Assembly (NCBI GenBank): GCA_027306955.1
Contig: DAHUXX010000003.1
Location: forward strand, 1 to 10,006
Direction: 5' to 3'
Length of the DNA stretch: 10,006 nucleotides
Origin: Acetobacteraceae bacterium
Lineage (GTDB): Bacteria; Pseudomonadota; Alphaproteobacteria; Acetobacterales; Acetobacteraceae
Below, one piece after another: positions 1-5,155 of the stretch. The translations under genes and the position numbers were made by a program. The notes below the pieces were generated by a model. It had not been told where the DNA came from. It worked only from the letters and a program-made list of their open reading frames with translations, and did not search any database. Every line of letters starts with the position of its first letter. Positions within the stretch are counted from its first letter, which is position 1.

Positions 1-1
1 T

Positions 2-919
2 CCCGCGCGCATCCTGGAATGGCGGCAGCTTGCCAAGCTGAAATCCACCTATGCCGACGCGCTGGTGGAGGAGATCAACCCGGAGACCGGGCGCGTGCAT
101 ACCAGCTACGCGATGGCGATCGCGAGCACGGGGCGGCTTTCGTCCACCGACCCCAATTTGCAGAACATCCCGGTGCGGACGGAGGAGGGGACGCGCATCC
201 GCAGGGCTTTCGTCGCCGCGCCCGGCTGCGTGCTGGTCAGCGCGGATTATTCGCAGATCGAACTGAGGCTGCTGGCGCATGTCGCGGACATCCCGGCGCT
301 GAAGCAGAGCTTCGCCAACGGCGAGGACATCCACGCCCGCACCGCGAGCGAGGTGTTCGGCGTGCCGATGGCGGGCATGGATGCGATGACCCGCCGCCGG
401 GCAAAGGCGATCAATGTCGGCATCATCTACGGTATCAGCGGCTTCGGCCTCGGAAGGCAGCTCGGCATCGAGCCCGGTGAGGCGCGCGCCTATATCGATG
501 CGTATTTCAAACGTTATCCAGGCATCCGCGGCTACATGGACCGCACGCGCGAGGAAGCGCGCCGGAACGGCTACGTGCTCACGCCGTTTGGTCGCCGCTG
601 CTGGATCCCGGGCATCGCGGACAAGAATCCGGCGCGGCGCGGCTACGCGGAACGCCAGGCGATCAACGCGCCGCTGCAGGGTGGTGCCGCGGACATCATC
701 AAGCGCGCCATGGTGAAGCTGCCGCGCGCGCTGCGCGAGGCCGGGCTGCGCTCACGGATGTTGTTGCAGGTGCATGACGAACTTCTGTTCGAGGCGCCGG
801 CGGAGGAGGCGGACAGGCTCGCGGCACTCGCCCGCGAGGTGATGGAATCCGCCGCGAGACTCTCGGTGCCGCTCGTGGTCGAGACGGGCCAGGGTCGCAA
901 CTGGGCGGAGGCGCACTGA
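2..919 (+). CDS. polA: DNA polymerase I, C-terminal polymerase domain (5' end outside window)
   Basis: Family A DNA polymerase, used in repair and Okazaki-fragment processing. The frame is open from base 2 to a TGA at 917-919, so about 305 C-terminal residues are present. The 5'-nuclease and 3'-5' exonuclease regions would lie upstream and cannot be judged. Visible landmarks in order: TGRLSSTDPNLQNIPVR, motif A DYSQIELR (catalytic Asp), the O-helix/motif B RRRAKAINVGIIYG, and motif C QVHDELL (catalytic Asp-Glu). The end at NWAEAH matches the usual pol I C terminus. One oddity: the O-helix position normally Phe (E. coli F762) is read as Val (GTC at 416-418), while the other O-helix contacts (Arg, Lys, Tyr) are kept. 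The last 221 bp overlap the antisense tail of the convergent HAD gene. Identity is certain; only the Val is uncertain as to real variant versus base error. Confidence 0.97.
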   Translation, partial: PARILEWRQLAKLKSTYADALVEEINPETGRVHTSYAMAIASTGRLSSTDPNLQNIPVRTEEGTRIRRAFVAAPGCVLVSADYSQIELRLLAHVADIPALKQSFANGEDIHARTASEVFGVPMAGMDAMTRRRAKAINVGIIYGISGFGLGRQLGIEPGEARAYIDAYFKRYPGIRGYMDRTREEARRNGYVLTPFGRRCWIPGIADKNPARRGYAERQAINAPLQGGAADIIKRAMVKLPRALREAGLRSRMLLQVHDELLFEAPAEEADRLAALAREVMESAARLSVPLVVETGQGRNWAEAH

Positions 920-1772
920 CGACATACCAGCTGAAACTCGGCACGGCCGCCACCGGGGAAAGCCCGGCCTCGCGCGCGGCGGCTTCGATCTTTGCGGCGT
1001 CGTTGCCGAGTTCCTCGCCGTGGATGCCGCCGAGCACCCAGCAGGCGGGAAGGCCGGCGGCCGTCGCACCCGCGACATCGGTGCGCAGCGCGTCGCCCAC
1101 CGCGAGCACGCGCGCGACGCCCAGGGCCCGCAGCACCACCGGATAGACCGCCGGATCGGGCTTGCCGAAATAGCGCACGGCGCCGCCCATCGCCTCGTAG
1201 CGGCGTGCGAGCGCACCGGCGCAGAGCACGCGGCTGCCGTCGCGGATCACCTCGAGGTCGGGGTTGGCGCAGACCATCGGCAGGTTGCATGCGGCGCAGG
1301 CGGCCAGCGTTCCCTCGTGGGCGCCAAGCTCGGTGGTGCCGAGCGCGTCGTCGGGTCCGGTGTTGACGACGAACGTCGCCTCCGCCGGCGTCGCCACGCG
1401 GGTCAGCGGCAGGTGCTCGATGACGCTGCGGTCGCGTTCCGGGCCGAGATGGAAGGCACGGTCGCCGAGCGAGCGCAGCCAGGCATCCGGCCGGTCGCGC
1501 AGCGCCAGCCAGGTCGCCTCGCCGCTGGTCAGGATCGCGTCGTAGAGGGAGTCCTCGATGCCCATGGCGCGCATTGCCGCCTGGATCACATGGTTGCGCC
1601 GCGGCCCGTTGGAGAGCAGAGCGCGCCGCTTGCCGGCCGCCCCGAGCCGCGCGAGGCAATCGACCGCGCCAGGGTAGGGTCGCACGCCGTCGTGGATCAC
1701 GCCCCAGAGGTCGAGGATGAAGCCGTCATAGCGCGAGGCGAGCGGCGCGAAGCCGCCGAGATGTTCTATCAT
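699..1772 (-). CDS. HAD-superfamily class IIA hydrolase (TIGR01459-like), with antisense tail
   Basis: Probable phosphatase of the NagD-like class IIA HAD group; substrate unknown. Motif 1 is FILDLWGVIHDG with nucleophile Asp21; the second motif-1 residue is Trp23 rather than Asp, which I recall as characteristic of this alphaproteobacterial subfamily. Motif 2 is LLSNGPRR (Ser54, Asn55), motif 3 GKPDP (Lys204), motif 4 VGDALRTD (Asp227, Asp232). The start ATG at 1770-1772 overlaps the pyrD stop as ATGA, implying translational coupling; a weak GGAA lies just upstream. The conserved protein appears to end at PSFSW (Trp282, bases 927-929), about the usual family length. The frame then continues 75 more residues, Pro/Arg/Ala-rich, antisense to polA, to a TGA at 699-701. 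That tail is probably read-through from a lost stop codon, not a domain. Family call is firm; the exact 3' end is doubtful. Confidence 0.88.
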   Translation of the reverse strand: MIEHLGGFAPLASRYDGFILDLWGVIHDGVRPYPGAVDCLARLGAAGKRRALLSNGPRRNHVIQAAMRAMGIEDSLYDAILTSGEATWLALRDRPDAWLRSLGDRAFHLGPERDRSVIEHLPLTRVATPAEATFVVNTGPDDALGTTELGAHEGTLAACAACNLPMVCANPDLEVIRDGSRVLCAGALARRYEAMGGAVRYFGKPDPAVYPVVLRALGVARVLAVGDALRTDVAGATAAGLPACWVLGGIHGEELGNDAAKIEAAAREAGLSPVAAVPSFSWYVVSAPPPSCDPGPSRPRAAPRVSRRIPSPRGRVPRACPPPPPAPRTEVRHAPATTSVSAARPRAARAAASPWRA

Positions 1773-2797
1773 TGCAATTCCGTTCCAATTGCCGAAGGCA
1801 CGTCGCGCAGCCGGGCCGCGTCCAGCGCCGCCAGCAATTCGCGCTTGATGCGGGGGATCAGCGCCGGGCCGGCATAGGCGAACGCGGTGTAGATCTGCAC
1901 GGCCGAGGCGCCGAGCCGCAGCCGCTCCAGCACATCCGCCCCCGTGGCGATGCCGCCCGCCGCGATCAGCGTGAGCCTTCCCGCCGCGCGGCGCGCGACC
2001 ACGCGCAGTGCCTCGCGCGCGAGGGGGGCCAGCGGCGCGCCTGAGAGCCCGCCCGCTTCCTTCGCATGCGGCGAACGCAGGCCGGGTGGGCGCGAAATCG
2101 TGGTGTTGGTGACGATGATGCCCGCGGCACCCGCGCCGATCGCGACATCGGTCGCGGCCTCCAGGCCCGGTCGCGAAAGATCGGGCGCGAGCTTTACGAA
2201 GAGCGGCGGCCGCTCGCGCGGCAGGGCGGCGAAGATCGCGGCGAGACGCGCCTCGCCCTGGAGGTCGCGCAGGCCCGGCGTGTTGGGCGAGGAGACGTTG
2301 ATCACCACGTAGTCGGCGAACGGCGCCACGGTCGCGAGCATCGCGGGATAGTCGTGCTCGGGGTCCGCGCCCTCCTTGTTGATGCCGAGGTTGGCGCCGA
2401 CGGGGACCGGGCGGGGGGTGAAGGCGGCGAGCCGCTGCGTGTAGGCGGCGATGCCGCCGTTGTTGAAGCCCATGCGGTTGATCACAGCGCGGTCCTCGTC
2501 GAGGCGGAACAGGCGCGGGCGCGGGTTGCCCGGCTGTGGTCGCGGCGTCACCGTTCCCGCCTCGAGGAAGCCGAAACCCAATCCGGCGAGCCCTTTCAGC
2601 GCCACCGCATTCTTGTCGAACCCCGCCGCGATCCCGATCGGGTTCTTCACCGTGCGCCCGAACAAGGGGACGGCGAGGCGCGGGTCGTCCGGCGTGGCGT
2701 CGCGGCCCGCGAGGCCCGCGCGCAGGGCGAGGAGCGCCCAGGCGTGGGCGTTCTCGGGGTCCATCTGGCGCAGGAGCGCGGTGGCGAGGCTTCGCAT
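1769..2797 (-). CDS. pyrD: Dihydroorotate dehydrogenase (quinone), class 2
   Basis: Oxidises dihydroorotate to orotate in de novo pyrimidine synthesis, passing electrons via FMN to membrane quinone. The 342-residue length fits class 2 enzymes, including the N-terminal helical segment (about residues 1-40) that contacts the membrane. Motifs in order: IGIAAGFDKN (54-63), FLEAGTVTPRPQPGNPRPRL (78-97), NRMGFNN (107-113), NVSSPNTPGLRDLQ (167-180, with the class 2 catalytic Ser at about 170), VKLAPD (201-206), TNTT (230-233), GGLSG (249-253) and the FMN-phosphate region AAGGI...GASAVQIYTA (279-305). The start is supported by a strong AGGAGG (minus strand, 2803-2808) five bases before the ATG. It is first in an operon with the HAD gene, whose ATG overlaps its stop by 4 bp. 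It faces away from the small gene at 2860, with 62 bp between. Confidence 0.97.
   Translation of the reverse strand: MRSLATALLRQMDPENAHAWALLALRAGLAGRDATPDDPRLAVPLFGRTVKNPIGIAAGFDKNAVALKGLAGLGFGFLEAGTVTPRPQPGNPRPRLFRLDEDRAVINRMGFNNGGIAAYTQRLAAFTPRPVPVGANLGINKEGADPEHDYPAMLATVAPFADYVVINVSSPNTPGLRDLQGEARLAAIFAALPRERPPLFVKLAPDLSRPGLEAATDVAIGAGAAGIIVTNTTISRPPGLRSPHAKEAGGLSGAPLAPLAREALRVVARRAAGRLTLIAAGGIATGADVLERLRLGASAVQIYTAFAYAGPALIPRIKRELLAALDAARLRDVPSAIGTELQ
1774..1792 (-). repeat. Inverted repeat at the pyrD/HAD junction
   Basis: GCAATT (1774-1779) and AATTGC (1787-1792) can form a 6-bp stem with a 7-base loop. It sits in the last codons of pyrD, directly before the HAD start codon. It may affect coupled translation; function is inferred only. 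Confidence 0.3.
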
Positions 2798-2802
2798 GCG
2801 CG

Positions 2803-2808
2803 CCTCCT
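2803..2808 (-). promoter_or_regulatory. Ribosome binding site of pyrD
   Basis: On the minus strand this reads AGGAGG, a full Shine-Dalgarno core, five bases upstream of the ATG at 2795-2797. It fixes the pyrD start. Confidence 0.85.
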
Positions 2809-2846
2809 GCCCGAGGCGGCGGCGTTTGGAAAGCCGCGCGGCGTGC

Positions 2847-2852
2847 TAGATT
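2847..2852 (+). promoter_or_regulatory. Possible -10 box of a leaderless transcript
   Basis: TAGATT lies seven bases before the GTG start at 2860, and a loose -35-like TTGGAA is at 2826-2831 (15-bp spacing). No Shine-Dalgarno is present, so if this -10 is real the mRNA would begin at or next to the GTG. This is pattern matching on short motifs and may be chance. Confidence 0.25.
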
Positions 2853-2859
2853 GGCATGT

Positions 2860-3075
2860 GTGTACGACGAGCCCTATCTCGAAACCTGCTGCCGCTCGGC
2901 GCTGCACCGCGTGGTGCTCGCGGGCGAGGCCGGGCGGCCTGGCACGGAGAAGGACGCCCCGTGCCTGGGCCGGCTGGCGGCGCGAGGCTTCGTCGTGGAG
3001 ACCCAAGGGCGCTGGCACGCGACCGATGCCGGCCGCGCGCGGCACGCCAGCGAAGTGCTCAGGACGCCGGGCTAG
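2860..3075 (+). CDS. Small conserved-looking protein of unknown function, winged-helix-like C-terminal half
   Basis: A 71-residue protein I cannot assign to a named family. It starts MYDEPYLETCCRSALHRVVL, with two adjacent Cys. Its second half has the pattern 'CLGRLAARGFVVETQGRWHATDAGRARHASEVL' in outline: a helix, a Gly turn, a short beta hairpin around GRW and a helix beginning TDAGRARH. This resembles the recognition helix and wing seen in MarR/PadR-like proteins, but the protein is too short for a full DNA-binding domain of those types. GTG at 2860 is chosen because it is the first start codon in frame after the pyrD divergence and matches the beginning of protein-like sequence; no Shine-Dalgarno is visible. 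It is divergent from pyrD and its stop overlaps the 3' end of the convergent Hint gene by 17 bp. The protein-like composition and snug fit between neighbours make it likely real. Confidence 0.6.
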   Translation: MYDEPYLETCCRSALHRVVLAGEAGRPGTEKDAPCLGRLAARGFVVETQGRWHATDAGRARHASEVLRTPG

Positions 3076-4006
3076 CGGGCGGCGGCGCGCGATAGGTGCG
3101 CCAGCCCCAGTGGATGCGCAGCTCGAGCGTCCGCTCCGCATTGGCCAGCGGCAGGGCCAGCACCGCGGCGCCGTCGGTCCAGCGCCAGGCCTTGGTGCCG
3201 TCGTCCTCGGGCGCCAGCGTGCCGGCGCCGATGCTGTCGCTGTCGAGCGGGATGGTCTCGCCGTCCAGCATGATCTCGGCCAGCGCCACGCCGAGCCGGC
3301 GCGTGTCGCCGCAGCCAGGCTCGAACTCGTCCGGCACGGAGACACGCGAGGCGATCACCAGTTCGCTCGCTCCGGGTGGCACCTGCACCACCAGCTCCGG
3401 CCCCACGCCGGTGAGCGGTTCAAGCCGCTCGCCGCCCACCTCCACCGCGAGGCCGGGGTCCTCCGTGTCGGTCCAGCCGGCGGCGCGGGCGCGGGCCAGC
3501 AGCCGCTCGCGGTAGGGCTGGGCCGCGCGCCATTCCAGCAGCGGCACCGCGGGGTCCGCGGAGGGGGCCGCGGCGCCGACGCAGATGCCGTCCGCCATCA
3601 GCAGGTCCGCCCCCGCAACGATCGGGCGGTAGTAGCGCGCACCCTTGGGCGTGCAGATGCGCGTGACAGTGGCGCCGTTGGCGAGGTCGCGGGCGGGGAT
3701 CAGCCGGCGCTTGGAGAAGTCGAGCTTGATCGCGTCGTCGGCGTCCTCGCGCATCACCAGCGCCTGGTCCGGGGCGACGACGAGGTCGCGGATCGGCATG
3801 CCCTCGGCGACCGTGCCGGCGCGCACCAGGATGGGGCCCGCGGCGGCCGGCACCGGGCCGACCGCGATCGCCGAAAGCGGCTGGATCGGGCGCTCCGTCG
3901 AGGCCAGCGTCAGCGCGCGGGTGCCGACGCGCAGCGTCTCGACGGGAACCTCGCCCTCCAGCGTCATCACCATCGTGCCGGTGATCAGCCCAACATGTTG
4001 CGCCAT
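3059..4006 (-). CDS. Hint-domain protein with catalytic residues lost, plus C-terminal beta-rich domain
   Basis: A 315-residue two-part protein. Residues about 1-150 follow a Hint (hedgehog/intein, Hint_2-like) layout: GLITGTMVMTLEGEVPVETL at 6-25 is the block A start, DLVVAPDQALVM at 74-85 the block B region, and RRLIPARDLANGATV the following conserved strand region. Self-cleaving Hint domains carry Cys/Ser at the first position and His in block B; here they are Gly6 and Gln81, and the usual GD after block A is GT (28-29). Self-processing is therefore unlikely. Residues about 170-315 form a second domain with PDEFEPGCGDTRRLGVALAE and KAWRWTDGAAVLAL, a pattern I associate with acetobacterial Hint proteins. 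No signal peptide is evident. ATG 4006 lacks a clear Shine-Dalgarno; upstream frame is open to 4429 but overlaps the preceding gene. It lies 49 bp after that gene, probably co-transcribed. Function unknown. Confidence 0.75.
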   Translation of the reverse strand: MAQHVGLITGTMVMTLEGEVPVETLRVGTRALTLASTERPIQPLSAIAVGPVPAAAGPILVRAGTVAEGMPIRDLVVAPDQALVMREDADDAIKLDFSKRRLIPARDLANGATVTRICTPKGARYYRPIVAGADLLMADGICVGAAAPSADPAVPLLEWRAAQPYRERLLARARAAGWTDTEDPGLAVEVGGERLEPLTGVGPELVVQVPPGASELVIASRVSVPDEFEPGCGDTRRLGVALAEIMLDGETIPLDSDSIGAGTLAPEDDGTKAWRWTDGAAVLALPLANAERTLELRIHWGWRTYRAPPPASPAS

Positions 4007-4055
4007 GGCGGCAACGATAGCGGGGCTGGCGGGCAGGAAAAGGGGGAAAGGTTTG

Positions 4056-4322
4056 TCAGGAGAGCGGGGCGGTGGCGACGCTCTGGCCGTGCCTGGTGAC
4101 GTAGAGCACGCGCCCGCCGTCGCCGGCGGAGACCAGGACCATGTCGCCCGGCGCCAGCATCTCGGCGGCCGGCTCGAGGAAGCCCGCCGTGGCGACGGTG
4201 CCGAGCCGCATCTCGGGCGCCCTGTAGTGCCAAAGCGTGAAGCCCTGGGCGTAGGCGAGGACGGAGAGGTTGGCTGCTTCAAAGTTCGGGGCTTCGAGGT
4301 GCGGGGCTTCAGCGGCGGGCAT
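4056..4322 (-). CDS. Small YAxGFTLWHY protein, phage/prophage-associated type
   Basis: An 88-residue protein with the core NLSVLAYAQGFTLWHYRA, followed by FLEPAAEMLAPGDMVLVSAGDGG and RVLYVTRHGQSV. I recognise the YA(N/Q)GFTLWHY pattern from short hypothetical proteins of alphaproteobacterial genomes, often near phage tail or head genes; that link is from memory and not verified. The start at 4322 is well supported: minus-strand AAGGAGAT lies just upstream of the ATG. A longer frame back to 4415 exists, but its extra residues (Pro/Arg-rich) do not look protein-like. The N-terminal 20 residues contain short imperfect repeats (EAPHLEAPNFEAANL) reflected in DNA at about 4268-4312. No signal peptide or membrane segment. 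It precedes the Hint gene by 49 bp on the same strand, so the two may act together. Function unknown. Confidence 0.72.
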   Translation of the reverse strand: MPAAEAPHLEAPNFEAANLSVLAYAQGFTLWHYRAPEMRLGTVATAGFLEPAAEMLAPGDMVLVSAGDGGRVLYVTRHGQSVATAPLS

Positions 4323-4324
4323 CG

Positions 4325-4340
4325 TGCGATCTCCTTCGGC
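4325..4340 (-). promoter_or_regulatory. Ribosome binding site of the YAxGFTLWHY gene
   Basis: The minus strand reads GAAGGAGATCGCACG before the ATG at 4320-4322. AAGGAGAT is a near-perfect Shine-Dalgarno at normal spacing and decides the shorter, 88-residue start over the longer open frame. Confidence 0.8.
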
Positions 4341-4379
4341 GTTCGTGGTCGGTGCGGCGGAGCTTGGCGGCCGAGGCCG

Positions 4380-4445
4380 TGGGCTGTCAAGGAATAAAAT
4401 CCTGGTATGCGGCATGTTTTTGGAGACAATTATCCTATGAATGAG
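4380..4445. promoter_or_regulatory. AT-rich divergent promoter region
   Basis: A short AT-rich stretch between the minus-strand gene pair ending at 4322 and the membrane-protein gene starting at 4543. On the minus strand it contains TTGACA (4386-4391) and, further upstream, GATAAT near 4427-4432. I could not pair a convincing -35 and -10 at standard spacing for either direction. An AGGA-N6-TCCT element (4390-4403) matches two copies further right. Position and base composition make it the likely promoter area; specific boxes are not assigned. Confidence 0.4.
4390..4403. repeat. AGGA-N6-TCCT motif, copy 1
   Basis: AGGAATAAAATCCT, an interrupted inverted repeat with AGGA and TCCT arms and an AT-rich spacer. 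It shares 11 of 14 bases with copy 2 at 4983-4996. It may be a regulator site; binding partner unknown. Confidence 0.35.
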
Positions 4446-4542
4446 ACTCGATGCCGATCAAGGGTTTGGGCGGCGCTGCCGCGACGCCACGCGCGGGAGC
4501 GGGGCTGGCGCGGGGCGGGAATGGGCTTATGACGTCGGCCCG

Positions 4543-4938
4543 ATGCTGAACGTCGCCTTCACGCTCCTGCTCCTGGCCGCCGTGCTCGGCGGCTTCCTGG
4601 CCCTCGGGTTCATCCGCGTCGGCGACACCGCGCCGGCGGTCATCCGCGCCCTGCGCCCGTATGCGCGGGGGCTCGGGCTGGTCCATGGCGGCGTCGCCGC
4701 GGCAGGATTACTGGCCCTGATCGCGGCGTTGCGTGACCCGGCGATCCACGCGGCGATCGGCGTCGCCGGGTTCGGCCTGGTTGCCGCCTGGCTATTCGGC
4801 ATCGCGCTGGCCTTCGGCCTGGTGATCCTGGCGACGGCGCGGCGCCGGCGCGGAAGGGCGTCGCTGCTGGTCGCCGTGCACGCGACGCTGGCGATCTCCG
4901 GGATCGTCGTGCTGATGGCCCGCGTCCTCGGCGGCTGA
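4543..4938 (+). CDS. Small four-helix integral membrane protein, unknown function
   Basis: With ATG 4543 this encodes 131 residues, almost all hydrophobic. Likely membrane helices: about 4-24, 44-63, 72-97 and 107-128, joined by short loops with Arg-rich patches (RRRRGR at 100-105), which would sit on the cytoplasmic side. His48, His69 and His113 lie at or near helix ends; the VHGG and VHATLA settings resemble small four-helix membrane proteins that hold haem, but this is only a resemblance. The frame is also open upstream to an ATG at 4441; those 34 residues are polar and Gly/Arg-rich, do not look like a signal peptide, and so the inner Met before LNVAFTLLLL is preferred, although no strong Shine-Dalgarno precedes it. 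It stands alone between the divergent gene pair and the S24 regulator. No named family is recognised. Confidence 0.7.
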   Translation: MLNVAFTLLLLAAVLGGFLALGFIRVGDTAPAVIRALRPYARGLGLVHGGVAAAGLLALIAALRDPAIHAAIGVAGFGLVAAWLFGIALAFGLVILATARRRRGRASLLVAVHATLAISGIVVLMARVLGG

Positions 4939-4944
4939 CTCGGC

Positions 4945-4971
4945 CCCGGCGGCTTGAGCGGCAGCGCCGGG
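4945..4971 (+). terminator. Weak terminator-like hairpin after the membrane-protein gene
   Basis: CCCGGCG (4945-4951) and CGCCGGG (4965-4971) form a 7-bp GC stem with a 13-base loop, six bases after the stop at 4938. No T run follows, so it could be a factor-dependent end, an mRNA-stabilising hairpin, or chance in GC-rich DNA. Confidence 0.3.
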
Positions 4972-4982
4972 AGTGGTTCTTC

Positions 4983-4996
4983 AGGAGAAAATTCCT
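4983..4996. repeat. AGGA-N6-TCCT motif, copy 2
   Basis: AGGAGAAAATTCCT, with AGGA/TCCT arms. It matches copy 1 at 11 of 14 bases and the element at 5095-5108 at 12 of 14. It lies upstream of the S24 regulator gene, which makes an operator role plausible but unproven. Confidence 0.4.
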
Positions 4997-5029
4997 TTCG
5001 TGTAGGGCGTCGCGCATCTTCGCCCGCAA

Positions 5030-5155
5030 GATATGGGAGTTTCAGCCCTCTAAAAGATATTTTTCATATTTCATCCGGATTTTTCATTTCCAATTGGCGA
5101 AAATTCCTAGCATCCTGGCCGCGGCTCAAACCCGCGGGGGGCAACAGGGCACGCC
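5030..5155 (+). promoter_or_regulatory. AT-rich control region before the S24 regulator gene
   Basis: The stretch at about 5050-5110 is much richer in A/T than anything else in the window. It holds three TTTCAT repeats (5062-5067, 5069-5074, 5082-5087), two 8-bp perfect palindromes (ATCCGGAT at 5073-5080 and CCAATTGG at 5090-5097), and a third AGGA/TCCT-like element (5095-5108). A 6-bp stem CCGCGG (5119-5124 with 5132-5137) lies in the presumed leader. No standard -35/-10 pair was certain. Such packed repeats before a repressor-like gene suggest operators, possibly for autoregulation. Confidence 0.5.
5095..5108. repeat. AGGA/TCCT-like motif, copy 3
   Basis: TGGCGAAAATTCCT keeps the exact 10-base GAAAATTCCT core of copy 2 but loses the AGGA arm. 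The two cores are 112 bp apart on the same strand. Confidence 0.35.

Noticed and set aside
643..1659. Second minus-strand frame overlapping the HAD gene
   Set aside because: The HAD motifs all lie in the other minus frame; this one has none.
1020..1877. A 285-codon plus-strand frame opposite the HAD gene
   Set aside because: Antisense shadow with no motif and no ribosome binding site.
2066..4099. A 677-codon open frame on the plus strand
   Set aside because: It runs antisense through pyrD and the Hint gene, is Arg/Gly/Ala-rich and shows no domain. Long empty frames are common opposite GC-rich genes.
4323..4415. N-terminal extension of the 88-residue YAxGFTLWHY protein
   Set aside because: A strong Shine-Dalgarno sits directly before the inner ATG at 4322, and the extension is low-complexity.
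4441..4542. Upstream extension of the four-helix membrane protein
   Set aside because: The extra 34 residues are polar and Gly/Arg-rich, unlike a signal peptide or helix; kept only as an alternative start.
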